DNA of 40,137 nucleotides from Streptomyces sp. SBT349 (GTDB lineage: Bacteria > Actinomycetota > Actinomycetes > Streptomycetales > Streptomycetaceae). The position numbers and the translations under genes are program-made. The notes beneath the pieces are model-generated. The model ran no database searches, was not told the DNA's origin, and worked only from the letters and a program-made list of their open reading frames with translations. Location of the stretch: contig NZ_LAVK01000023.1 of NCBI RefSeq assembly GCF_001083795.1, forward strand, positions 1-40,137, read 5' to 3'. Shown here one piece after another: positions 8,506 to 16,389 of the stretch; the first letter of the stretch is position 1; each line of letters opens with the position of its first letter.

Positions 8506-9534
8506 TCACGCCTCTCCGAGTTCGACCCGCGCGCTCCTGCGGTCCCCGTCACGTTCGTAGGTCACCTTCACGTCGTCGCCCGGCTCGTGGGCGGCCAGCG
8601 CCTCGGAGAGCGAGACCACGTCGGTGACCGGCTCCGAGCCGACCCGTACCACCACGTCCCCGGCGCGCAGCCCGGCGCGGTCGGCGGGCCCGTCCTCCGT
8701 GACCTCCACGATGGCCGCGCCCGCGGGCTCGAACCCGTCGCCGAGCACCGTCCGCACCGTGACGCCGAGCGCCGCCCGCCCGGAGTCGACGACCTGGCCG
8801 TGCTCGATCAGCTGCTCGGCGAGGAACGTCACGGTCGAGGCCGGGATGGCGAACCCGATCCCCGGCGCCTGCCCACCCCCGAGCCCCGGGTCGCGGGCGG
8901 CGAGCGTGGGGATGCCGATCACATGACCCGACAGGTTGACCAGGGCGCCGCCGCTGTTGCCGGGGTTGATGGCCGCCGAGGTCTGCACCATGTCCCCGAG
9001 CGTCGCCTGCCCCTCTCCCTCGCTGACCGACCGGCCCACCGCCGAGACGATGCCCTGGGTGACGCTGGAGGAGAGGCCGAGCGGATTCCCCATGGCGAGC
9101 ACGATCTGCCCGATGGTCACCTTGGACGAGTCGCCGAACGTCGCGGGGCGCAGCCGGTCGGGAGGGTCGGTCAGCTTGATGACGGCGAGGTCCTGCTCCG
9201 GGTAGGAGGCCACCAGGTTCGCCCGCACCGCCCGCTGCCCGGTGGCGACCAGCACGTCGAACCGCTCGCCCCGGCCGACGACATGGGCGTTGGTGACGAT
9301 GTGCCCCTCGTCGTCGTAGACGATCCCCGAGCCGAGACCGTCGTCCGTCGTGATCTGCACGACGGACGGCAGCACGTCGTTGACCACGTGCTCATAGGTC
9401 TGTTCGAGATCGTCGCTGACGGTGGGCATCGGCGCGTCCTCCCCGGCGGCCGACCCCCCCGAGGTGCACCCGGACCCCGCGACGAGCAGGGCGGCGGACA
9501 CGAGAACGGCACCGGGGGCGAGACTGCGGTCCAT
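8506..9534 (-). CDS. HtrA/DegP-type serine protease, probable lipoprotein
   Basis: A 342-residue extracytoplasmic protease of the trypsin-PDZ family, which degrades damaged envelope proteins. The N-terminus has a hydrophobic signal (residues 8-22) ending AGSGC with Cys23 as probable lipidation site. The catalytic triad is H84 (TNAHVV), D115 (QDLAVIK) and S194 (NPGNSGGAL). One PDZ domain occupies about 255-338 (LGVTVRTVLG...). ATG at 9534 has no Shine-Dalgarno sequence; CACAAT lies six bases upstream, compatible with a leaderless message. It lies next to DUF3043 and pspA genes, suggesting an envelope-stress neighbourhood. Shorter than DegP, with one PDZ rather than two, closer to actinobacterial PepD/HtrA-like proteins. 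Confidence 0.93.
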   Translation of the reverse strand: MDRSLAPGAVLVSAALLVAGSGCTSGGSAAGEDAPMPTVSDDLEQTYEHVVNDVLPSVVQITTDDGLGSGIVYDDEGHIVTNAHVVGRGERFDVLVATGQRAVRANLVASYPEQDLAVIKLTDPPDRLRPATFGDSSKVTIGQIVLAMGNPLGLSSSVTQGIVSAVGRSVSEGEGQATLGDMVQTSAAINPGNSGGALVNLSGHVIGIPTLAARDPGLGGGQAPGIGFAIPASTVTFLAEQLIEHGQVVDSGRAALGVTVRTVLGDGFEPAGAAIVEVTEDGPADRAGLRAGDVVVRVGSEPVTDVVSLSEALAAHEPGDDVKVTYERDGDRRSARVELGEA

Positions 9535-9625
9535 AGCCGCATTGTGACCTCAGCGCCCCCGCCCCCCCGGTAGCCCCCGCTGGGCCGTTCCGGCGAACGC
9601 GCCGGCCGGGAGGGGACGCCCCGCC

Positions 9626-10216
9626 TCAGCGGGGGTCTTCGCCCCGCTTGACCTGGGCCCGCGGCAGGCGCATGCGCCGCATCTGCATGGTGCGCATCAG
9701 GGCGTAGGCCGAGGTGCCGCGGAGGCTCTCGTCGGGGAAGCGCGCCCGCAGCCGCTTCTTCAGGCGCCGGGTCAGCAGCACCGAGTCGAGGACGATCATC
9801 ACGATCACCACGAGCCACATCAGCAGCGCGACGTTCCGCATCTGGGGCGAGGGCAGCATGCTCATCACCAGGATCAGCACCGCGATGGGCAGGAAGAACT
9901 CCGCCACATGGAACTTGGCGTCCACGAAGTCCCGGGTGAAGCGGCGGACGGGGCCCCGGTCGCGGACCGGCAGGTGCCGCTCGTCCCCGGACAGCAGCGC
10001 CTCGCGCTGCTTGGTCATCGCGGACCGCCTGGCCTCCCGGGCCCGCTTCGACGCTTCCTTGCGGTTCGTCGCGGGCTTGGACACGGCACGCCGCAGCGCC
10101 TCCGCCTCACTGCGCTTCGGCGTGGGGCGCCCCTTCGGCGCCTGCGGGTCGCGCGCCTTGGGCTCCTCGTCGAGGGGCGCGGCGGCGGCATCGTCTTTCG
10201 AACGGCTACGGAACAC
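9626..10216 (-). CDS. DUF3043-type membrane protein
   Basis: A 196-residue protein with a long charged N-terminal half (Lys/Arg/Ala-rich, about 1-95), two membrane segments (about 102-120 and 126-147) separated by a short loop, and a basic C-terminal tail. The pattern KRSEAEALRRAVSKP...RFTRDFVDAKFHVAEFFLPIA matches what I know as DUF3043, a family found next to actinobacterial stress genes. The GTG at 10216 follows a run of G that may act as a weak ribosome-binding site. It is divergent from pspA, 247 bp away. By topology it could anchor PspA at the membrane as PspB or PspM do elsewhere, but that is inference. Confidence 0.8.
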   Translation of the reverse strand: MFRSRSKDDAAAAPLDEEPKARDPQAPKGRPTPKRSEAEALRRAVSKPATNRKEASKRAREARRSAMTKQREALLSGDERHLPVRDRGPVRRFTRDFVDAKFHVAEFFLPIAVLILVMSMLPSPQMRNVALLMWLVVIVMIVLDSVLLTRRLKKRLRARFPDESLRGTSAYALMRTMQMRRMRLPRAQVKRGEDPR

Positions 10217-10463
10217 CCCCCCAGCCTACGGTCTTCCCGCGGTGCCCCTTTCCGGCCGTGCGAAAACGATCGTGCAACGTCCCGTTCCCCGGGCGGCCCG
10301 TACTCCTCAGGCGGGAGGGGCGGAGCCCGTTGATCGTCCTCCGGGAGGAGCCATTCGGCGCCGAGCGATGCGCTAATGGATAGGGGCCCCGTAGGGTAGG
10401 TAGAGGATCAGCAGCACATTGGCCCGAGGTTCGAGTCCGTCATGAAGGGGGCGCGCGAGACCC
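10217..10463. other. Divergent intergenic region before pspA
   Basis: This 247-bp gap should hold promoters for pspA (plus) and the DUF3043 gene (minus). TAGGGT at 10392-10397 is a possible -10 for pspA, but no matching -35 is visible. A short hairpin TCCTC-CGG-GAGGA lies at 10337-10349. I see no gene and no tRNA here. Confidence 0.5.
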
Positions 10464-11267
10464 ATGAGCGGTGTCATGAAGCGGATGGGGATGATCTTCC
10501 GCGCGAAAGCCAACAAGGCCCTCGACCGGGCGGAGGACCCGCGGGAGACGCTGGACTACTCGTACCAGAAGCAGCTCGAACTCCTCCAGAAGGTGCGGCG
10601 CGGCGTCGCGGACGTCGCCACCTCGCGCAAGCGGCTCGAACTCCAGCTGAACCAGCTCAACGGCCAGTCCACCCGCCTGGAGGACCAGGGCAAGAAGGCC
10701 CTCGCCCTCGGCCGCGAGGACCTCGCCCGCGAGGCGCTGACCCGCCGCGCCTCCCTCCAGCAGCAGGTCTCCGACCTCCAGCAGCAGCACGAGACGCTCC
10801 AGTCCGAGGAGACCAAGCTGACGCTGGCGGCGCAGCGGCTCCAGGCGAAGGTGGACGCGTTCCGCACCCGCAAGGAGACGATCAAGGCCACGTACACGGC
10901 CGCCCAGGCGCAGACCAGGATCGGCGAGGCGTTCTCCGGCATCTCCGAGGAGATGGGCGACGTCGGCATGGCGATCCAGCGCGCCGAGGACAAGACGGCG
11001 CAGCTCCAGGCCCGCGCCGGCGCGATCGACGAGCTCCTGGCCTCCGGGGCCCTGGACGACCCGACCGGCGCCTCCAAGGACGACCTGACCGCCGAGCTCG
11101 ACCGCATTTCGGGCAACGCGGACGTAGAGTTCGAGCTGGAGCGGATGAAGGCCGAGCTCGCGGGCGGCAGCTCCTCGGGCCGGCAGGCCATCGAGGGCGG
11201 CGGCACCGGAACCCAGCAGGGCGAGCAGGAGCAGCGACAGGAATCCCCCAAGTTCGACAAGCAGTGA
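10464..11267 (+). CDS. pspA: PspA/IM30 family membrane-stress protein
   Basis: PspA proteins are ESCRT-III-like coiled-coil proteins that bind and stabilise stressed membranes. The 267-residue product begins MKRMGMIFRAKANKALDRAE after four codons and has the helical amphipathic head followed by continuous coiled coil (about 25-220) with many Gln/Leu/Arg heptads, then a polar Gly/Gln tail (about 235-267). The ATG at 10464 is used; an ATG at 10476 would remove four residues and is also possible (AAGGGGG lies 13 bases before the first). It is followed 33 bp later by the PspAA gene, the usual actinobacterial pairing, and then by a two-component system. Confidence 0.93.
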   Translation: MSGVMKRMGMIFRAKANKALDRAEDPRETLDYSYQKQLELLQKVRRGVADVATSRKRLELQLNQLNGQSTRLEDQGKKALALGREDLAREALTRRASLQQQVSDLQQQHETLQSEETKLTLAAQRLQAKVDAFRTRKETIKATYTAAQAQTRIGEAFSGISEEMGDVGMAIQRAEDKTAQLQARAGAIDELLASGALDDPTGASKDDLTAELDRISGNADVEFELERMKAELAGGSSSGRQAIEGGGTGTQQGEQEQRQESPKFDKQ

Positions 11268-11300
11268 CCAGCGGCAAGCCGTGACGGCCTGGAGGGCATC

Positions 11301-11579
11301 GTGATCGTGCGGATCATGGGGGAGGGACAGGTCCGGCTGGACGACAGCCACTTTCCCGCCCTCAACCAGCTCGACGACGAGCTGATGACGGAGCTCGACT
11401 CGGGCGACAGCGAGGGATTCCGCCGCACACTCGCCGCTCTCCTGGACGCCGTCAGGACCATGGGCTCCGCCCTGCCCGACGATTCACTCGAACCCTCGGA
11501 GCTGATCCTCCCCGCCCCCGACGCGTCCATTCCCGAGGTGCGCGCCATGCTCACCGAGGACGGCCTGATCCCGGACTGA
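11301..11579 (+). CDS. pspAA: PspA-associated protein PspAA
   Basis: A 92-residue acidic protein (MIVRIMGEGQVRLDDSHFPALNQLDD...) matching the small PspAA partner encoded beside actinobacterial and archaeal PspA. It has no membrane segment; the first strand is followed by two helices rich in Asp/Glu/Leu. GTG at 11301 is preceded by GGAGGG with four bases spacing; GTG at 11307 is an alternative. It lies 33 bp after pspA and 7 bp before the histidine kinase start, so pspA-pspAA-kinase-regulator reads as one operon. Confidence 0.83.
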   Translation: MIVRIMGEGQVRLDDSHFPALNQLDDELMTELDSGDSEGFRRTLAALLDAVRTMGSALPDDSLEPSELILPAPDASIPEVRAMLTEDGLIPD

Positions 11580-11586
11580 CGGCGCC

Positions 11587-12900
11587 GTGACCCCCTCGCG
11601 CTGGGCCCGCGCCCTTCCCTGGCTCCGTGACCACCCCCTGGCGTTCGACGCCCTCATAGCCACCGCCGCCTTCTGCGTCACGATCTGCGTCTCGGTCACG
11701 GTCTCCCACCCACCGGACGGCGGCTCCGGCTTCGGCGAGAGGGACCTGCCGGCCCACACCGTCGCGCTGACCGCCCTCGCCTGCGCCGTCCTGGTGCTGC
11801 GCCGCAGGTTCCCCATGCAGGTGCTCGTCGCCGCCGGCCTCGTGGCCCTGGTGGAGATGGCGCTGGGCCACGTCTCCCACCAGCCCGCCGACCGGCACGC
11901 CTCCATCGTGATCACGGTCGTCGTGGCGCTGTTCACGGTCGCCGCGGGGACCGACCGTTCCACCACGTGGTGGGTCGGCTGGACGAGCGCCGCCGTGTTC
12001 ATGCCGGCGACCATGCTGCTGAGCACCCAGCCCTGGTACGGCCCGGAGAACCTGGGCGTCTTCGCCTGGATCGCCCTGGCCACCGTCTCGGGCGAGGTGG
12101 TGCGCAGCCGTCGCGCCGTGGTGGACGCCATCAGGGAACGGGCCGAGCGCGCCGAACGCACCCGCGAGGAGGAGGCCCTGCGGCGCGTGGCCGACGAGCG
12201 GATGCGGATCGCCCGCGAACTGCACGACGTCGTCGCCCACCACATCGCCCTGGTCAACGTCCAGGCCGGCGTCGCGTCGCACGTCATGGACACGCGCCCC
12301 GACCAGGCCAAGGAGGCGCTGGCCCACATCAGGGAGGCCAGCCGCCACGCGCTGGGGGAGCTCCAGACCACCGTCGGGCTGCTGCGCCAGGAGGACGAGC
12401 CGGTCGCGCCCACCGAGCCGACCCGGGGCCTTGAGGTGCTGGACGAGCTGGTGGAGGGCTTCACCCGGGCCGGGATGTCCGTGACCGTGGAGGCGCCGGC
12501 CGCCGGGGGACCGCTGCCCTCCGCCGTGGACCTGGCCGCCTACCGGGTGGTCCAGGAGGCCCTGACCAACGTGCACAAGCACGCGGGAGTCGGGGCCGCC
12601 GCCCGCGTCCGCATCGTTCGCCGGGGCAGCGTGGCCGACGCGGCGCTGGACATCACCGTGGACGACGACGGCGACGGCGCGGGCGACCGCGGCGGCGAGG
12701 GGCAGGCCGCCGGCAGCGGTCACGGGCTGACCGGCATGCGCGAGCGCGCCACCGCACTCGGCGGCACCTGCGAGGCCGGTCCCACCCCCGGGGGCGGGTT
12801 CCGCGTGCGGGTCTCGCTGCCGCTCCAGGCCCAGCGCCCCGCGGAGGTGGTCGAGACGGCCCGCTCCCGCAGGCGCGCCCTGGGCGGGCGGTGCGCGTGA
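11587..12900 (+). CDS. Sensor histidine kinase (NarL-type partner, HisKA_3)
   Basis: A 437-residue membrane kinase. Five hydrophobic segments lie in residues 20-170 with little extracytoplasmic loop, so it probably senses within or near the membrane. The phosphoacceptor is H213 in RIARELHDVVAHH, the N box is EALTNVHKHAG (N328) and the G box is GHGLTGMRERATALGG. A Gly/Asp-rich insert lies between N and G boxes. GTG at 11587 starts 7 bp after the PspAA stop; the end overlaps the response regulator. Topology resembles LiaS/DesK-type intramembrane sensors, which fits the PspA context, but the signal is not known from sequence. Confidence 0.92.
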   Translation: MTPSRWARALPWLRDHPLAFDALIATAAFCVTICVSVTVSHPPDGGSGFGERDLPAHTVALTALACAVLVLRRRFPMQVLVAAGLVALVEMALGHVSHQPADRHASIVITVVVALFTVAAGTDRSTTWWVGWTSAAVFMPATMLLSTQPWYGPENLGVFAWIALATVSGEVVRSRRAVVDAIRERAERAERTREEEALRRVADERMRIARELHDVVAHHIALVNVQAGVASHVMDTRPDQAKEALAHIREASRHALGELQTTVGLLRQEDEPVAPTEPTRGLEVLDELVEGFTRAGMSVTVEAPAAGGPLPSAVDLAAYRVVQEALTNVHKHAGVGAAARVRIVRRGSVADAALDITVDDDGDGAGDRGGEGQAAGSGHGLTGMRERATALGGTCEAGPTPGGGFRVRVSLPLQAQRPAEVVETARSRRRALGGRCA

Positions 12901-13571
12901 TCCGGGTGGTGCTGGTGGACGACCAGGCGCTGCTGCGCAGCGCGTTCCGGGTGCTCGTGGACTCCGATCCGGCGATGACCGTCACGGGCGAGGCGTCCGA
13001 CGGCGCCGAGGCGCTGGACGTCGTCCGCGCCACCGCCGTGGACGTGGTGCTGATGGACATCAGGATGCCCGGCATGGACGGCCTGGCCGCGACCAGGGAG
13101 ATCGTCGCCGACCCCTCGCTCGACGGCGTCAAGGTGGTGATCCTGACCACCTTCGAGTCCGACGACTACGTGGTGGAGGCGCTGCGCGCGGGAGCCTCCG
13201 GCTTCCTGGGCAAGGGCGCGGAGCCGGGCGACCTGCTCAACGCCATCCGGCTGGCCGCGGCGGGCGAGGCGCTGCTCTCGCCGTCGGCGACCCGGGGGCT
13301 GATCGCGCGGTTCCTGGCCCACCAGGAGGAACGGGACGGGGCCGCGTTCGACTCCTCGGCGCTCGACGTGCTCACCGCCAGGGAGCGCGAGGTGCTGGTG
13401 GAGGTGGCCGGCGGCCTGTCCAACGACCAGATCGGGGAGCGGCTGACCGTCAGCCCGCTGACCGTCAAGACCCACATCAACCGGCTGCTGACCAAGCTCT
13501 CCGCCCGCGACCGCGCCCAGCTGGTGGTGCTCGCCTACGAGACGGGCCTGGTCCGCCCGCGCGCCGGCTGA
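12891..13571 (+). CDS. LuxR/NarL-family response regulator
   Basis: A 226-residue regulator with a receiver domain (acidic D10/D11, phosphoacceptor D56 in VLMDIRMPGMDG, T86, K108) and a LuxR helix-turn-helix (about 160-220, LTAREREVLVEVAGGLSNDQIGERL split over two helices, then SPLTVKTHINRLL). The GTG at 12891 overlaps the kinase by ten bases; GTG at 12897 would give a GTGA overlap with the kinase stop and is an equally reasonable start. It is the cognate regulator of the kinase, and likely targets include the adjacent psp genes (inference). The stop codon is followed by CCC and then by the hairpin at 13579-13596. Confidence 0.94.
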   Translation: MRVIRVVLVDDQALLRSAFRVLVDSDPAMTVTGEASDGAEALDVVRATAVDVVLMDIRMPGMDGLAATREIVADPSLDGVKVVILTTFESDDYVVEALRAGASGFLGKGAEPGDLLNAIRLAAAGEALLSPSATRGLIARFLAHQEERDGAAFDSSALDVLTAREREVLVEVAGGLSNDQIGERLTVSPLTVKTHINRLLTKLSARDRAQLVVLAYETGLVRPRAG

Positions 13572-13578
13572 CCCGGGA

Positions 13579-13596
13579 GCCCGCGGGGCCGCGGGC
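13579..13596. terminator. Two-way terminator hairpin
   Basis: GCCCGCGG-GG-CCGCGGGC, a perfect 8-bp inverted repeat (functionally 7 bp with a 4-base loop), lies between the convergent response regulator and GNAT genes. It fills most of the 31-bp gap. Confidence 0.6.
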
Positions 13597-13602
13597 GCCC
13601 TG

Positions 13603-14463
13603 CTACAGGAAGCGCGGCGAGGGCAGGTAGGGCGCCGGGGGGCGCATCCCGCGCAGGCACACATAGCCGTCCGGCGCCAGGTCGAGACCGGCCGCGAAGC
13701 CCACGTCCAGGGCCCAGTCCTGCTCGGCGGTCAGGTGCCGGACGGTGGCGTCCGATCCGGGGGGCAGGCTCAGCAGCGCCGAGGTCAGCAGCCTGACCGC
13801 GATCCGCCGCGAGGTGGCCGCGAGCAGTTCGACGGACCCCTCGTCGTCCAGGTAGCAGTAGCCGCTGCCAGCAAGGTCGTCCGCCACCACCACCCGGCAG
13901 TGCAGCAGCAGCTCCCCGTGGTCGGGGCCGTGGGCGCTGCCGCGCAGCCTGCGGTCGACGGAGTCCATCAGATCGCGGTGGGCGGGGCCGCCCTCGATCG
14001 CCGGGCCGTCGGGGACGGTGAGCCGGGCCGCGTCGACCGTTCCCGCCAGGCGCATGGAGGGGTGCACGCCGAACCCGGCCGCCCGGTAGACGCGGGCGGC
14101 GGCCGAGTGGGGCGTGGCGCAGATCATCCCCCGCAGGGTGCCGCGGCCGTAGGCCATCGCCCGGCGCATCAGCTCGGTTCCCACGCCCTTGCCCCGCGCC
14201 GGCGGCGCCACCGCGAGCAGCGACAGCACCCACAGGCCCTCGCGCCGGGCGGCCAGCGCGGCCCCGACCGGCTCCCCGGCCTCGTCCTCCGCGAGCCAGC
14301 AGCCGTCCGGGTCGGTGGCGGCCAGGTACCTGACCCTGCGCCGGAACGCGGCCGTCCGCCGTTCGCTCCAGGAGCCGCCGGCGTCCGCGCCGACGGCCAC
14401 GGAGTGGACGGCCTCGGCGTCCGCGCGGCTGTCCCTGACCCGGCGCAGCATCATGCCCCTCAT
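13603..14463 (-). CDS. GNAT acetyltransferase with two GNAT-like domains
   Basis: A 286-residue protein. The first GNAT domain (about 5-130) has a complete acetyl-CoA loop, VAPPARGKGVGTELM, after the strand LWVLSLLAV. The second half (about 135-286) keeps a GNAT-like strand order (CRVVVADDLAGSGYCYLDDEG) but lacks a clear pyrophosphate loop, so it is probably inactive or structural. Substrate unknown. Starts at 14463, 14454 and 14451 are all possible; GGGG sits just before the last two. It lies 62 bp downstream of nadA on the same strand but shows no functional link. Confidence 0.85.
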   Translation of the reverse strand: MRGMMLRRVRDSRADAEAVHSVAVGADAGGSWSERRTAAFRRRVRYLAATDPDGCWLAEDEAGEPVGAALAARREGLWVLSLLAVAPPARGKGVGTELMRRAMAYGRGTLRGMICATPHSAAARVYRAAGFGVHPSMRLAGTVDAARLTVPDGPAIEGGPAHRDLMDSVDRRLRGSAHGPDHGELLLHCRVVVADDLAGSGYCYLDDEGSVELLAATSRRIAVRLLTSALLSLPPGSDATVRHLTAEQDWALDVGFAAGLDLAPDGYVCLRGMRPPAPYLPSPRFL

Positions 14464-14525
14464 CGTGACGCGGCGCCCCCGGACCTGGCCACCTCACCGC
14501 CCCGGGCCGGTGTGGGGCCCGCCCG

Positions 14526-15713
14526 TCACGGCAGCGCGAGCATGCGGTCCAGGGCGAGCCGGGCGTCGTGTTCGGTGACCGGGTCCACCTGGATGCGGTT
14601 GACGACCTTGCCCGCGGCCAGCGACTCCAGCGACCAGACCAGGTGCGGCAGGTCGATGCGGTTCATGGTGGAGCAGAAGCAGACGGTCCGGTCCAGGAAG
14701 ACGATCTCCTTGCCCTGGTCCGCGTACCGGGCCGCGAGCCGGCGGACGAGGTTCAGCTCCGTGCCCACGGCCCACGTCGACCCGGCCGGGGCGGCGTCCA
14801 GGGTGGAGATGATGTGCTCGGTCGAGCCGACCTGGTCCGCGGCGGCGACGACCTCGTGCGTGCACTCGGGGTGCACCAGCACGTTGACCCCGGGGATCCG
14901 GGCGCGGACCTCCGCGACCGAGTCCAGCGAGAACCGCCCGTGCACCGAGCAGTGGCCCCGCCACAGGATCATCCGCGCCCGGCGCAGCTGGTCGGGGGTC
15001 AGGCCGCCGCCCGGCCGGTGCGGGTTGTAGACGACGCAGTCCTCCAGGGTCATGCCGAGCTCCCGGACGGCGGTGTTGCGGCCCAGGTGCTGGTCGGGCA
15101 GGAAGAGCACCTTGCCGTCCTCGCCCGCCTGGCCGAACGCCCACTCCAGGGCGCGCCTGGCGTTGGAGGAGGTGCAGACCGTGCCGCCGTGGCGCCCGGT
15201 GAACGCCTTGATGTCGGCGGAGGAGTTCATGTAGGTGACCGGGACGGTGACGTTCGCCACTCCGGCGTCGGTGAGCACGTCCCACGCCTCGGCGACCTGC
15301 TCGGCGCTGGCCATGTCCGCCATCGAGCAGCCGGCGGCCAGGTCGGGGAGGATGACCCGCTGGTCGTCGCCGGTGAGGATGTCGGCGGACTCGGCCATGA
15401 AGTGGACGCCGCAGAAGACGATGAACTCGGCCTCGGGGCGCGCGGCGGCGTCCCTGGCCAGCTTGAACGAGTCGCCGGTCACGTCGGCGAACTGGATCAC
15501 CTCGTCGCGCTGGTAGTGGTGGCCGAGCACGAAGAGGCGGTCCCCGAGCGCCGCCTTGGCGGCGCGGGCGCGCTCCACCAGATCCGGGTCGGAGGGCGAG
15601 GGCAGGTCGCCGGGGCAGTCGACGCCCCGCTCGCTCGCCGGGTCGGACTCGCGCCCGAGGAGCAGGAGAGCGAGGGGGGTCGGGGTGACGTCCAGGGCTT
15701 GGGCGCTGTTCAC
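14526..15713 (-). CDS. nadA: Quinolinate synthase
   Basis: NadA condenses iminoaspartate with dihydroxyacetone phosphate to quinolinate using a labile [4Fe-4S] cluster, in de novo NAD synthesis. The 395-residue protein is the long actinobacterial type. Cluster cysteines are seen in VFCGVHFMAESA, RGHCSVHG and TVCFCSTMN, and substrate loops in GHHYQRDEVIQFAD and TYMNSSADIKAF. GTG at 15713 is chosen because AAAGG lies nine bases upstream; GTG at 15722 (398 residues) is possible but is fused to that AAAGGG. nadB and nadC are not in the window. It is divergent from erpA, whose product inserts Fe-S clusters. Three dyads overlap its promoter. Confidence 0.96.
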   Translation of the reverse strand: MNSAQALDVTPTPLALLLLGRESDPASERGVDCPGDLPSPSDPDLVERARAAKAALGDRLFVLGHHYQRDEVIQFADVTGDSFKLARDAAARPEAEFIVFCGVHFMAESADILTGDDQRVILPDLAAGCSMADMASAEQVAEAWDVLTDAGVANVTVPVTYMNSSADIKAFTGRHGGTVCTSSNARRALEWAFGQAGEDGKVLFLPDQHLGRNTAVRELGMTLEDCVVYNPHRPGGGLTPDQLRRARMILWRGHCSVHGRFSLDSVAEVRARIPGVNVLVHPECTHEVVAAADQVGSTEHIISTLDAAPAGSTWAVGTELNLVRRLAARYADQGKEIVFLDRTVCFCSTMNRIDLPHLVWSLESLAAGKVVNRIQVDPVTEHDARLALDRMLALP

Positions 15714-15748
15714 GGCACGCACCCTTTCTCTTGTGTTCCGACGGCTTT

Positions 15749-15763
15749 TCGTCGTAATGACGC
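15749..15763. promoter_or_regulatory. Operator-like dyad 1 (nadA transcription start)
   Basis: TCGTCG-TAA-TGACGC keeps the CGTC-N5-GACG core of dyads 2 and 3 but is otherwise imperfect. It covers the predicted nadA transcription start near 15762. Confidence 0.5.
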
Positions 15764-15768
15764 AATGG

Positions 15769-15797
15769 ATCATAACTCCTTCGCGTCAGTTTGACGA
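15769..15797 (-). promoter_or_regulatory. nadA promoter
   Basis: On the minus strand TCGTCA (15797-15792) and TATGAT (15774-15769) are separated by 17 bases; the -10 matches TATAAT at five of six positions and the -35 matches TTGACA at four. The predicted start near 15762 gives a leader of about 50 bases to the GTG at 15713. Confidence 0.6.
15783..15797. promoter_or_regulatory. Operator-like dyad 2 (shared -35 region)
   Basis: GCGTCA-GTT-TGACGA, a near-perfect dyad. It covers the -35 elements of both the nadA promoter and the opposing plus-strand promoter. Confidence 0.6.
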
Positions 15798-15818
15798 CGT
15801 GCATCGCGTCACTATGAC
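15791..15818 (+). promoter_or_regulatory. Candidate erpA-side promoter
   Basis: TTGACG (15791-15796) and TATGAC (15813-15818), spacer 16. It would start near 15825 and leave a leader of about 128 bases before erpA. It overlaps the nadA promoter face to face. Confidence 0.4.
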
Positions 15819-15820
15819 GC
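15806..15820. promoter_or_regulatory. Operator-like dyad 3 (perfect)
   Basis: GCGTCA-CTA-TGACGC, a perfect 6-bp inverted repeat over the -10 of the plus-strand candidate promoter. Start-to-start distances are 34 bp from dyad 1 to dyad 2 and 23 bp from dyad 2 to dyad 3. Confidence 0.65.
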
Positions 15821-15952
15821 ATTCCGTCGTCGCGGGAGGTGTGCGAGCATGGGAGAAAGGAGCGAAGGACGTGCCGCGGCGGGAATACTCCGGCGCCGCC
15901 GTCTGTTGGCGCACTCGACCAGAGCATTCCGTACTACCCGGGAGATACGCAG

Positions 15953-16306
15953 ATGTCCGTAACGGAAGAGACCGCTGTCAGCGACGGCATCATCGTTTCC
16001 GACACGGCCGTGGCGAAGGTCAGGAGCCTGCTCGAGCAGGAGGGGCGTGACGACCTCGCGCTTCGCGTGGCGGTCCAGCCCGGCGGATGCTCGGGTCTGC
16101 GATACCAGCTCTTCTTCGACGAGCGGTCGCTGGACGGCGATGTCGTGAAGGACTTCGACGGGGTCAGGGTCGTCACCGACCGGATGAGCGCGCCCTACCT
16201 GGGCGGGGCCTCGATCGACTTCGTGGACACGATCGAGAAGCAGGGCTTCACGATCGACAACCCGAACGCCACCGGCTCCTGTGCCTGCGGCGACTCCTTC
16301 AACTGA
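15953..16306 (+). CDS. erpA: Iron-sulfur cluster insertion protein ErpA
   Basis: A-type carrier (HesB/IscA family) that delivers Fe-S clusters to apoproteins. The 117-residue protein has the three invariant cysteines C46 (GGCSGLRY), C110 and C112 (GSCACGDSF) and the family core. The ATG at 15953 has GGAGAT seven bases upstream; a longer in-frame reading to 15839 gives Arg-rich sequence unlike the family. It faces away from nadA, a likely client Fe-S enzyme. Its 3' end is odd: a 14-bp sequence containing the stop codon is repeated 17 bp further on. Confidence 0.94.
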   Translation: MSVTEETAVSDGIIVSDTAVAKVRSLLEQEGRDDLALRVAVQPGGCSGLRYQLFFDERSLDGDVVKDFDGVRVVTDRMSAPYLGGASIDFVDTIEKQGFTIDNPNATGSCACGDSFN

Positions 16307-16332
16307 CCCACGGTTACCACTGACCCACGGTT
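16302..16332. repeat. 14-bp direct repeat across the erpA stop codon
   Basis: ACTGACCCACGGTT occurs at 16302-16315 and again at 16319-16332. The first copy holds the erpA TGA; both copies hold TGACCCAC, which is complementary to GTGGGTCA at the end of the convergent gene (16385-16392). Confidence 0.85.
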
Positions 16333-16338
16333 TCCTGC

Positions 16339-16370
16339 GCCCGCCCGCCCCTCGCCGGGGGCGGGCGGGC
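16339..16370. terminator. Strong two-way terminator hairpin
   Basis: GCCCGCCCGCCCC and its exact complement form a 13-bp stem with a six-base loop between the convergent erpA and the SEP-repeat gene. Confidence 0.8.
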
Positions 16371-16389
16371 GTTCCGCGTGTGGGGTGGG

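Noticed and set aside
10429..10441. GGTTCGAGTCC-like tRNA T-loop upstream of pspA
   Set aside because: The flanking bases do not form a five-base T-stem, and no acceptor, D or anticodon arms can be placed in the preceding 60 bases.
15871..16050. GTG with AAAGGAG upstream in the erpA leader
   Set aside because: The resulting Arg-rich product overlaps erpA in another frame and has no coding-like codon bias.
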